Source of the DNA: Actinomadura rayongensis | GTDB taxonomy: Bacteria; Actinomycetota; Actinomycetes; Streptosporangiales; Streptosporangiaceae | Reading direction: 5' to 3' | Length of the DNA: 64,000 bases | Assembly (NCBI RefSeq): GCF_009831215.1 | Contig: NZ_WUTW01000001.1 | Coordinates: 434,001-498,000 of the forward strand | In this document: piece after piece, positions 15,927 to 24,186 of the stretch | How the letters are laid out: each line of letters starts with the position of its first letter | Position numbering within the stretch: position 1 is the first letter of the stretch | Notes under the pieces: model-generated | What the model saw: the letters and a program-made list of their open reading frames with translations, nothing else | The model's database searches: none | Told to the model about the DNA's origin: nothing | Made by a program: the position numbers and the translations under genes

Positions 15927-16589
15927 TCACTGCGCCGCGCCGACCTGGACGGTCACGCTCGTGAACCCGAGCGCCTTCAGCATGTTGTAGAGCATCTGGC
16001 GGGTGTTCCGGTCGGCGCGCGCCTGGAGCCCGCTGCGCGCGGCGGCGTCCTGGATCTTCTGCGCGGCCAGCACGTAGAGCTGCTGCTGGTTGTTCGGATT
16101 GCTGCTCAGGGCGTCGCCGATGCGGTTCGTCAGTCCGCGCGAGGTGGAAACGGCGTAACTGGCCTTCGGGTCGAGATTGGCGCGATCCAGCTGCGCGTGC
16201 GGCAGCACGATCGTCGCGGTCTTGCGGTCCTCGCTGACCCGGACGGCGCCGGAGCCCAGTTTCGAGAAGTCCACGTACGCGTTCACCGACCCGGAGCCGA
16301 CGAACAGCGTGCGCGTGCCGCGAATCGCGCTCGGCAGGTATTTGCTGTCCTTCTCCAGGTCCACGATGACCTGGAAGTCGCCGCCCGCCGCCTCGTACCG
16401 GCTGAGGTCGCGGATCGACTCCAGCAGGGCGGGGCCGCTGCGGTCCTTGGTGGTCTCGGCGAACGGGTTCAGCCAGCCGGGCAGGTGCAGCGTCCGCTGC
16501 GCGACGAGCACGACGGCGATCGTCGCGACGACGAGCGCCAGCACGGCACCGCTCCGGCGGAGGGAACCACGGGGGGATGGGTCGTCCAT
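15927..16589 (-). CDS. DUF4230 membrane-anchored protein
   Basis: 220 residues from ATG 16589 (MDDPSPRGSLRRSG); an alternative ATG lies four codons upstream at 16601. One membrane helix (VLALVVATIAVVLVAQRTL, about 15-34) anchors an extracytoplasmic domain. The rest matches DUF4230: SIRDLSRYEAAGGDFQVIVDLE, SVNAYVDFSKLG, ATIVLPHAQLDRANLDP, and a C-terminal NTRQMLYNMLKALGFTSVTV. Function unknown. The start codon lies beside a perfect 12-bp palindrome. Confidence 0.8.
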   Translation of the reverse strand: MDDPSPRGSLRRSGAVLALVVATIAVVLVAQRTLHLPGWLNPFAETTKDRSGPALLESIRDLSRYEAAGGDFQVIVDLEKDSKYLPSAIRGTRTLFVGSGSVNAYVDFSKLGSGAVRVSEDRKTATIVLPHAQLDRANLDPKASYAVSTSRGLTNRIGDALSSNPNNQQQLYVLAAQKIQDAAARSGLQARADRNTRQMLYNMLKALGFTSVTVQVGAAQ

Positions 16590-16600
16590 GCACCGGTGCA
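16589..16600. promoter_or_regulatory. Perfect 12-bp palindrome at the DUF4230 start
   Basis: TGCACCGGTGCA is fully self-complementary and covers the start-codon region of the DUF4230 gene, between two candidate ATGs. It could be an operator site or a translation-blocking stem, but a 12-base GC-rich palindrome may also be chance. Confidence 0.3.
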
Positions 16601-16690
16601 TTCCCCTACGGATGCGGGCGAACCGCGCGGTGTGACGGGCGGCATAGCCGTCCCGGAAACCCGGGCGCGCGCCCGCGCGTTGGGCCGGAC

Positions 16691-17014
16691 GTGGACAACG
16701 TGCGCGCGTTCCGGATCGTCTCGATCGCCGAGGCCGTCTCCTTCCTGGTGCTCCTGCTCATCGCGATGCCGCTGAAGTACGCGGCGGACGCGCCGGCGGC
16801 GGTCTCGATCGTCGGGCCGATCCACGGGGTGCTGTTCCTCGGGTACGTCGCGATGGTCTTCCTCGTCCGCCCGGTGCTGGGCTGGAACGCGACGCGGACG
16901 GTGCTGGCGCTGCTCGCCGCCGTCCTGCCCGTCGCTCCGTTCCTCGTCGAGCGCTACTGGACCTCGTCCTCCCAGGAGGCCGAGGCGGCGGGCGTCGGCG
17001 GCGCGGGCGCCTGA
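16691..17014 (+). CDS. DUF3817 integral membrane protein
   Basis: 107 residues from GTG 16691 (VDNVRAFRIVSIAEAVSF). Three membrane helices are visible: AVSFLVLLLIAMPLKY, IVGPIHGVLFLGYVAMVFLV with the conserved G-P-x-H-G motif, and TVLALLAAVLPVAPFLVERY. This matches DUF3817, a small membrane family of unknown function. The last 61 bases overlap the 3' end of the convergent ABC permease gene. Confidence 0.85.
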   Translation: MDNVRAFRIVSIAEAVSFLVLLLIAMPLKYAADAPAAVSIVGPIHGVLFLGYVAMVFLVRPVLGWNATRTVLALLAAVLPVAPFLVERYWTSSSQEAEAAGVGGAGA

Positions 17015-18447
17015 GAACGCCGCGCGGGCACGGTGGGCCGGGGGGTCCCGCCGTGTCCGCGCGGGTGCACCGTCCGGCGGATGCGGGACGGCGCAGGAGC
17101 CGCAGGACGGGGCGCCGGACGGCTGACGACCGCCGGGACCGGCACGCGCGGCACCATGATCCGCACCGGCCTCTGCACTCCGAGGACGTGGTCGAGCGTG
17201 GGCTCGCGCGCCGGGAACGACGCCGCGTCCAGCGCGCACGTCCGGTAGTCGGCGTAGTGGCCGCGCAGCCAGTCGCGGCGCCGCTCCTCGCTCCACGACG
17301 CGAACCGGCGGGCCGTGGCCGCGTCCGGGACGGGCGGCGGGACGGCCCCGGCCAGCCAGGCGTCCACGAGCGCGCGGTACTGCCCGGCGCCCGGCGTCGT
17401 GCAGGGGGCCGTGGCGAGGCCGTCCAGGATCTGCCGGACGGCGCGGTCGGCGTACCCGAAGGTCAGCGCGTCCTCCAGCCGGACGGCCGCGACGCCGCCC
17501 GCGACCCCGGCGGGCTCGCGCGCCGGCCGCTGCTCGACGCGGGTGAACGCGCCGGGCGTCCCGTTGAGGCGGCTGGCGAGCGGGGTGAACGCGGCCGTCA
17601 GCGCGGGCAGCGCGGCCCGCAGCGCCGGGTGGACGCACACCTCCAGCGGCCAGACCTGGCAGGTCAGCTCGGTCGGCGCGGGGTCGACGACGCGGTCGCC
17701 CGACGAGTGGAGCCGCACCGTCGCGACGCCCACGGTCAGCAGCGCGAGCGCCAGCGGCGGGACGAGCGCGCGCCGCCGGTCCAGCCAGGCCGCGTAGCCG
17801 AGGACGAGCGCGGCCGTCAGCCCGAGCGCCCACACCGTCTGGTCGGCGAGGACTTCCGAGCGCAGCCCGGTGAACAGCCCGACGCGGTCGTAGACGCCGG
17901 GCGGGAGCATGCTCCACCAGGACCGTCCGGGCTGGCGCAGCAGCGCCCACGGCGCGGCGGCGGCGAGCACGAGGAACGGCGTCGCGCGGCGCGGCAGGAC
18001 CCGTCCGGCCAGGTACCCGGCCACGACGTGCAGGACCAGCGCGGACGCCCCGGCGAGCGGGCCGAGCGGGCTCGCCCGCCCCGCCTCCTGGCGCGTCAGC
18101 GTCTCGGCCGCGACGACCAGCGCGACCGCCGTGAACGCCACGACCGCCGCCGACGCGAGCAGCAGCAGGTCCAGCAGCCCGGCCGTCGCGGGCGAGCGGG
18201 TCGTGAGGTCGCGCAGGAAGTCCAGGCTCCGCTCGCGGACGGCCGCCCACGCGGCCAGCGCCGCCGCCGCCGGGCCGACGAGCCGCGCGGCGGTCAGCAT
18301 CGCGACGATCGAGTCGTCCCAGTAGGCGACGCCGGGCGTCAGCGACGGCCAGGCGGCCAGGCAGCCCGCGACGGCCAGCACGGGGACCGCGACGAGCAGC
18401 GCCGTGCGGCGGGCGTCCTGGCGGAGCACCCGTCCGAGTTCAGACAC
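16954..18447 (-). CDS. ABC-2-type membrane permease, partner of the upstream ATPase
   Basis: 497 residues from GTG 18447, overlapping the stop of the ATPase gene by 8 bases (GTGTCTGA), so translation is coupled. Six or so membrane segments are visible in the first 270 residues (LLVAVPVLAVAGCLAAWP, AAVVAFTAVALVVAAETL, LVLHVVAGYLAGRVL, LGLTAALVLGYAAWL, PLALALLTVGVATVRL). A large soluble domain follows, with paired Cys in LTCQVWPLEVCVHPAL and a Pro/Arg-rich end. With the ATPase it should form an export or efflux ABC system; the substrate is unknown. Its 3' end overlaps the DUF3817 gene. Confidence 0.75.
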   Translation of the reverse strand: MSELGRVLRQDARRTALLVAVPVLAVAGCLAAWPSLTPGVAYWDDSIVAMLTAARLVGPAAAALAAWAAVRERSLDFLRDLTTRSPATAGLLDLLLLASAAVVAFTAVALVVAAETLTRQEAGRASPLGPLAGASALVLHVVAGYLAGRVLPRRATPFLVLAAAAPWALLRQPGRSWWSMLPPGVYDRVGLFTGLRSEVLADQTVWALGLTAALVLGYAAWLDRRRALVPPLALALLTVGVATVRLHSSGDRVVDPAPTELTCQVWPLEVCVHPALRAALPALTAAFTPLASRLNGTPGAFTRVEQRPAREPAGVAGGVAAVRLEDALTFGYADRAVRQILDGLATAPCTTPGAGQYRALVDAWLAGAVPPPVPDAATARRFASWSEERRRDWLRGHYADYRTCALDAASFPAREPTLDHVLGVQRPVRIMVPRVPVPAVVSRPAPRPAAPAPSRIRRTVHPRGHGGTPRPTVPARRSQAPAPPTPAASASWEDEVQ

Positions 18448-19402
18448 CGGCCGTGCTTCCCGCGGGCGTCCGGCCCGCGCGGACCCGCGCCGGACGGCCG
18501 TCCGCCGCCGTGTCGCGGCCCGTGTCACGACCCGTGTCACGACCCGCGTCGCCGCGCAGGGTGGCGCGCACGGTGGCGCGCGTCGTGCGGCGGATCGCGC
18601 GCCGGGCCGGGCCGGGCGTCGTGCGGCGGACCGCGCCGCGGAGCGCACGCGTCATGGAACCGCCGAAGGAACGTGCCAATGAGCCGCCCGCGGTCGGATC
18701 GGCGTCGCCGGTGTCACCGGGACGCGTGCCGACCGGGACGGACGTCCCGTCGGTCAGCCGCCCCCGCGCGAGCGTCAACACGCGGTCGCACCAGCCGCCG
18801 AGGTCGTCCTCGGACTCGGCGGTGACGATGACCGTCGGCGCCAGCGACCGCAGCAGCGGGATCAGCTCGCGCGCCGCCGCCGCGTCCCCGGGACGCCCGG
18901 TGGCCAGCCCGGCGAGCGGCTCGTCCAGCAGCACGAGGTCCGGTTCGTGGACGCAGGTCGCCGCGAGCCCGGCGCGCAGCCGGACGTCCGGCGGCAGGTG
19001 CGCCAGTTCGGTCCCGGCCGCGTCGGCGAGGTCGAGGCGTTTCAGCGCCGCCCGCGCGGCGGGCGCGCGCATTCCTTTGTAATAGGCGGCGTAACCGACG
19101 AACTCGCCCGCCGTCATGTTCGCCGCGAAGGAGATGCGCGCGGGCAGATATCCGACCCGTGCGCGTATGGCGCGCAGTCCGGCGGAATTCCCCGCGTCGT
19201 GCCCGAGAATCCGCAGCGCCCCCGTGCTCGGTCGGCGCAGCGTCGCGAACGTGGCCAGCAGAGTGGTTTTCCCCGAACCGGGTTGACCGGCCAGGCCGAC
19301 CACGCCTTCGGCGACGCCGAAGGCCACCGGGCGCAGGAGCCACCGCCCCCCGCGGCGGACTCCCATCCCTGCGGCCACGATCGCGGAGAAGTCCGCGACC
19401 AT
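18440..19402 (-). CDS. ABC transporter ATP-binding protein with Arg/Thr-rich C-terminal tail
   Basis: 320 residues from ATG 19402 (MVADFSAIVAAGMGV). Walker A is GQPGSGKTTLL near residue 38, the Q-loop region is VGYLPARISF, and Walker B is DLVLLDEPLAG. The usual LSGGQ signature is weak: the position reads LPPDVRLRAGLA. The fold ends near residue 225. It is followed by a tail of about 95 residues, low-complexity and rich in Arg and Thr, including RDTGRDTGRDT encoded by a 12-base tandem repeat. The tail may bind nucleic acid or membrane, or may be recent expansion. The pair with the downstream permease is secure; the cargo is unknown. Confidence 0.82.
   Translation of the reverse strand: MVADFSAIVAAGMGVRRGGRWLLRPVAFGVAEGVVGLAGQPGSGKTTLLATFATLRRPSTGALRILGHDAGNSAGLRAIRARVGYLPARISFAANMTAGEFVGYAAYYKGMRAPAARAALKRLDLADAAGTELAHLPPDVRLRAGLAATCVHEPDLVLLDEPLAGLATGRPGDAAAARELIPLLRSLAPTVIVTAESEDDLGGWCDRVLTLARGRLTDGTSVPVGTRPGDTGDADPTAGGSLARSFGGSMTRALRGAVRRTTPGPARRAIRRTTRATVRATLRGDAGRDTGRDTGRDTAADGRPARVRAGRTPAGSTAGV
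18519..18542 (-). repeat. 12-bp tandem repeat inside the ABC ATPase tail
   Basis: CCCGTGTCACGA occurs twice head-to-tail and continues as a degenerate third copy. It encodes RDTG units in frame. A longer imperfect duplication (GTCGTGCGGCGGA) occurs at about 18583 and 18618 in the same tail, so this 3' end looks repeat-expanded. Confidence 0.7.
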
Positions 19403-19797
19403 GTGTCTTTTACCCCCCGTTGCATCGCCCGGCGCCGCGACGGCCGTGTGCGGGCGGTGCCCGCGGCCGTTCCCCCCTGCCGCCGGCGGCCGTATAAGGC
19501 CGCTCGGTTCCGGCGGCACGAGCCGCCGGTCACGCCGGGCATCGACATTGCGACTATAACCAGCCTTGGTTATCGCTGTCAGCCCGCTTTTGCTGTTGGC
19601 CGCAGGGTACGGGATTCTTTGCCTAACCGGAAAGGCATTGTTTCGCGATGATGTCCCGCTCTGTCCGCACGGCCCTTTCCGGTCCGTGTTTCCTCCGGGA
19701 TGGACGGCAGGTCCGGTTGATCGGCGGCCGGGCACGGCCGCGCACGGGTCGGGCGACGGACGCACCGGCGGGCGCGGTCATGAGGCAGGATGGACCC
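19403..19797. promoter_or_regulatory. Divergent intergenic region between ABC transporter and cnoX-like gene
   Basis: There are 395 bases without a convincing gene. It holds a GC hairpin CCGGCGGC-acga-GCCGCCGG (19510-19529). Next comes an AT-rich island with a 7-bp inverted repeat ATAACCA-gcct-TGGTTAT (19556-19573), a shape typical of a dimeric repressor site. Both flanking promoters should be here. Confidence 0.45.
19556..19573. promoter_or_regulatory. Candidate operator, ATAACCA-N4-TGGTTAT
   Basis: A perfect 7-bp dyad with a 4-base spacer in an AT-rich patch about 155 bp before the ABC ATPase start and 225 bp before the CnoX-like start. It stands out against the surrounding GC content. The regulator is unknown. 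Confidence 0.4.
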
Positions 19798-20751
19798 ATG
19801 CCTTCTCGGGACTTTTCGTTGTACGGGGCCGTGGATCTCGGCGCCCGGCAGGCCGCCGTCAAGAAGCGGCAGGAACGGCAGCAGGCCCCGGCCTCCCCGC
19901 AGGCCGCACCCGCCGGAGGAGACCCCGGCTCCACCGCGTACGTCGTGGACGTCACCGACCAGACGTTCAACACCGAGGTCGTCGAGCGGTCGCAGACCGT
20001 CCCGGTCCTCGTCGACTTCTGGGCCGAGTGGTGCGGTCCGTGCAAGCAGCTCGGCCCGATCCTGGAGAAGCTGGCCGCCGAGGCGGCGGGCCGGTGGGTC
20101 CTCGCCAAGGTCGACATCGACGCGAACCCGCAGCTCGGCGCGTACATGCAGCAGATGGGCGTGCGGGGCATCCCGTTCGTCGCCGCGGTCGTCGGCGGGC
20201 AGCTCCTGCCGTTCCTGAACGGCGCGGCGCCCGAGCCGCAGGTCCGGCAGGCGATCGACCAGCTCTTCGAGGCGCTGCGCAAGGAGGGCCTGCTCGCGGA
20301 CGAGCCGCAGGACGAGGCCGTCCCCGGCGCCCCCGCGCTGGACCCGGCGCTCATCGAGGCGGAAGAGGCGCTGCAGACCGGCGACCTCGCCACGGCCCGC
20401 GAGCGGTTCGGCGCGCTGCTGGCCGCCAACCCGCGCGACGAGCAGGCCCGCAGCGGCCTCGGCCTGGTCGACCTCAGCGAGCGGATCCAGGGCGTGGACG
20501 CGACGCGCGCCGTCGCCGACGCCGACGCCGAGCCCGCGAACGTCGCCCTCCAGCTCGCCGCCGCGGACGTCGAGATGGTCGGCGGACAGGTGGAGGCCGC
20601 GTTCGACCGGCTCGTCGCGACCGTCCGGCGCACGGCGGGCGACGACCGGGACGAGGCCCGCAAGCGCCTGCTGTCGCTGTTCGACATTATGCCGGGCGAC
20701 GACCCGCGCGTGACCAAGGCCCGCCGCGCCCTGCAGTCCGCCCTGTTCTGA
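19798..20751 (+). CDS. Thioredoxin-domain co-chaperone with TPR region (CnoX/YbbN-like)
   Basis: 317 residues from ATG 19798 (MPSRDFSLYGAVDLGAR, the conserved actinobacterial start). A thioredoxin domain at about 55-160 has LVDFWAEWCGPCKQLGP, i.e. an intact WCGPC active site, plus the cis-proline segment GIPFVAAV. From residue 180 on, helical TPR-like repeats (ALIEAEEALQTGDLATARERF, VALQLAAADVEMVGGQVEAAF) match the YbbN/CnoX C-terminal half, which holds unfolding proteins and passes them to chaperonins. E. coli CnoX lacks one active Cys; this one keeps both, so it may also be a reductase. A CAGGAT box lies just before the ATG. Confidence 0.88.
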   Translation: MPSRDFSLYGAVDLGARQAAVKKRQERQQAPASPQAAPAGGDPGSTAYVVDVTDQTFNTEVVERSQTVPVLVDFWAEWCGPCKQLGPILEKLAAEAAGRWVLAKVDIDANPQLGAYMQQMGVRGIPFVAAVVGGQLLPFLNGAAPEPQVRQAIDQLFEALRKEGLLADEPQDEAVPGAPALDPALIEAEEALQTGDLATARERFGALLAANPRDEQARSGLGLVDLSERIQGVDATRAVADADAEPANVALQLAAADVEMVGGQVEAAFDRLVATVRRTAGDDRDEARKRLLSLFDIMPGDDPRVTKARRALQSALF

Positions 20752-20988
20752 CCCGTCCCCCGTTTATGGGCGGGGCCTGGGGTTTTGGGATCCGGTCGGA
20801 CCGGGCGGGCGTATGCTCGGGAGCAAGGACCGCGCCCGCGCCGGCCGTCCCGGACGTCGTCCGGATCGGCCGGCAGCGCCCGATCCGCGGCTCTGACGTC
20901 CCCGTGTGACCGGCCGGGGCGAGCCCCGGCGCACGCAGGCGGCCGACGCCGGGGGCGGTCGTGTCCGAGGATCGACGGGAGCAGTGTC

Positions 20989-22392
<1,404 letters not shown>

Positions 22393-22408
22393 CGCCGGGG
22401 CCGCGCCG

Positions 22409-23053
22409 CTAGTCCTTGGCGAACATCTTCTCGCGGCGGCGCGGCCACACCCCGCCGTACCAGAGGATGATCGCGCCGGTGATCAGGGCGGCGGCGCCGG
22501 TCGCGCCGCGCGCCCACAGGACGCCGTCGTCGGGGCCGGTGTGCGGGAGCCGGTCGGGCCTCTTCGCGGGCGGGGCGGCGACGTGGGCGTGCTTGCAGTT
22601 GGCCTTGAGCGTCCGGCCCTTGACGAGCAGGTCGTGCGACGTCACCCGCAGGTTGGTCGTCTTGTCCTCGCGCAGGGTCAGCGTCGTGGAGCGGGTCGCG
22701 CCCGGCTGGAGGCTGCCGTCCAGGGTGCCGGGGCCGTCGTCGCGCTTGATGACGTAGTCGGCCTTGGCGGCGGCGTTGTTGTGGATCTCGATCTTCACCT
22801 CGCGCGACGGGCAGGACACCCCGCCGATCGTCACGGCGAGCGGCGTCGTCGGCACCGGGACGGGCGTCTTCTTCGCCTTCGGGGACTTCGTCCCGGTCGG
22901 GGAACCGGACGGCGACGGCGACGGCGACCCCGACGGGGAGGCGGACGGCGACGCGGCGTCGGACCGGGTCGCCCACTTCACCAGCGGTGGAACCGCGATC
23001 AGCAACCCGATCACGAAGAACACCGCGGCGATCACGACCCTGGGCAACTGCAT
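22409..23053 (-). CDS. Secreted protein with LPHTG sortase-anchor motif
   Basis: 214 residues from ATG 23053. An N-terminal hydrophobic segment (VVIAAVFFVIGLLIAVPPLV, 7-26) can serve as signal or anchor, and a Ser/Pro/Gly-rich spacer covers about 32-70. A beta-rich domain with two Cys (81 and 153) follows. The C-terminus is a classic cell-wall sorting signal: LPHTG at 169-173, a hydrophobic stretch GATGAAALITGAIILWYGG, and a basic tail RRREK. No sortase gene is in the window. The short Cys-containing domain may be Ig-like. It is convergent with the malic enzyme gene. Confidence 0.75.
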   Translation of the reverse strand: MQLPRVVIAAVFFVIGLLIAVPPLVKWATRSDAASPSASPSGSPSPSPSGSPTGTKSPKAKKTPVPVPTTPLAVTIGGVSCPSREVKIEIHNNAAAKADYVIKRDDGPGTLDGSLQPGATRSTTLTLREDKTTNLRVTSHDLLVKGRTLKANCKHAHVAAPPAKRPDRLPHTGPDDGVLWARGATGAAALITGAIILWYGGVWPRRREKMFAKD

Positions 23054-23214
23054 CTCGCGTCCTCCCCGGCCCGCCACCGCACCGTCCGGCGGGCGTCTGA
23101 TCATCGTAATGATTCTTCCCGGACCCTCTCAGTCTGCCGATATCCGTGGCGATAGGAAGCCCTTACAGCGCAACGTCCGGGGTGCCGTACCGCGCCGCCC
23201 CGCGCTCCCGCATC

Positions 23215-23796
23215 ATGGACGTCATGGATGACGGCATCAGGGTGGGACTGCTGCTGGTTGCCACGCCGCAGCTCGAAGACCCGAACTTCAAGCGGACGGT
23301 CGTCTTGGTCGTGGAGCACGACGCCGACGGAGGTACGCTCGGGGTCGTCCTCAACCGGCCGACGGAGGTCCCGGTGGACCGCATCCTCCCGCCCTGGGCC
23401 GAGCTGGTGACCGGGCCGCCGTTCGTCTTCCAGGGCGGACCGGTCGCGCTGGACAACGCGCTCGCCCTGGCCCGGCTGCCCGGCGACGGGGAGCCGCTCG
23501 GGTGGCGCGGGCTGGACTGCGCGGAGGTGGCGCGGGTCGGGCTGGTGGACCTGGACGCCCCGCCGTCGCTGCTGGCCGCCGAACTGCTCCAGCTCCGCGT
23601 CTTCGCCGGCTACGCGGGGTGGTCGGCGGGGCAGTTGCGCAAGGAGGTGGAGGAGGGCGCCTGGTACCTGGTGCCCGCCGAGTCCGGGGACGTCTTCGCG
23701 GGCGACCCGTCCCGGCTCTGGCAGGAGGTCCTGCGCCGGCAGGGCGGCGACCTCGCCTTCGTCTCGACTTTTCCGGACGACCCCACGCTGAACTAA
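23215..23796 (+). CDS. YqgE/AlgH family protein (DUF179)
   Basis: 193 residues from ATG 23215; a second ATG three codons later is equally possible. Family marks are GLLLVATPQLEDPNFKRTVV at the start, GTLGVVLNRPTEVPVD, VFQGGPVALDNALAL, and the core FAGYAGWSAGQLRKEVEEGAW. YqgE is a conserved cytoplasmic protein of unclear function, linked to transcription control in pseudomonads (AlgH) only by name. It is followed 10 bases later by the DUF3039 gene, which may share its transcript. Confidence 0.92.
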   Translation: MDVMDDGIRVGLLLVATPQLEDPNFKRTVVLVVEHDADGGTLGVVLNRPTEVPVDRILPPWAELVTGPPFVFQGGPVALDNALALARLPGDGEPLGWRGLDCAEVARVGLVDLDAPPSLLAAELLQLRVFAGYAGWSAGQLRKEVEEGAWYLVPAESGDVFAGDPSRLWQEVLRRQGGDLAFVSTFPDDPTLN

Positions 23797-23806
23797 GGTG
23801 GCGAAC

Positions 23807-24058
23807 GTGAGCACGAAGATCCTTCCCGAGAGCGACACCCGGCCCGACCTCTCGCACGGTGACGGCGACCATGAGCGGTTCGCCCACTATGTGAAGAAGG
23901 CCAAGATCACCGAGAGCGCGGTGAGCGGGACGCCCGTGATCGCCCTCTGCGGCAAGGTCTGGGTGCCGAACCGCGACCCGAAGAAGTTCCCGGTGTGCCC
24001 GGAGTGCAAGGAGATCTACGAGTCGATGCAGTCCGGCGGCGGCGAAGGCGACGGCTGA
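23807..24058 (+). CDS. DUF3039 domain protein
   Basis: 83 residues from GTG 23807, which has AAGGTGG just upstream; a GTG three codons earlier is possible. Conserved blocks are LSHGDGDHERFAHYVKK and GTPVIALCGKVWVPNRDP, followed by CPECKEIYESM. The three Cys plus His suggest a small zinc-binding fold. It is widespread in actinobacteria and usually sits directly before a DEAD/DEAH helicase, as here. Function unknown. Confidence 0.92.
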   Translation: MSTKILPESDTRPDLSHGDGDHERFAHYVKKAKITESAVSGTPVIALCGKVWVPNRDPKKFPVCPECKEIYESMQSGGGEGDG

Positions 24059-24069
24059 CCTGCGGTTTC

Positions 24070-24105
24070 GCGGCCCCGGTCCGGTTTTCGCCGGGCCGGG
24101 GCCGC
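24070..24105 (+). terminator. Terminator after DUF3039
   Basis: A 10-bp perfect stem (24070-24079 with 24096-24105) with an inner CCGG/CCGG extension around a TTTTC loop, 12 bases past the DUF3039 stop. It separates the gene from the helicase, which appears to have its own promoter. Confidence 0.6.
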
Positions 24106-24171
24106 GCCCTGTCACGGGGGAGACTCGCCACATTCGGGCGGCGGGGCGCGCGTTCTGTCGGTCGTCCTCGG

Positions 24172-24177
24172 TAGCCT
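24172..24177 (+). promoter_or_regulatory. Candidate -10 box TAGCCT for a leaderless helicase transcript
   Basis: TAGCCT ends nine bases before the GTG start at 24187 and no ribosome-binding site is present, so transcription may start at the initiation codon. Confidence 0.4.
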
Positions 24178-24186
24178 TCAGGGACC

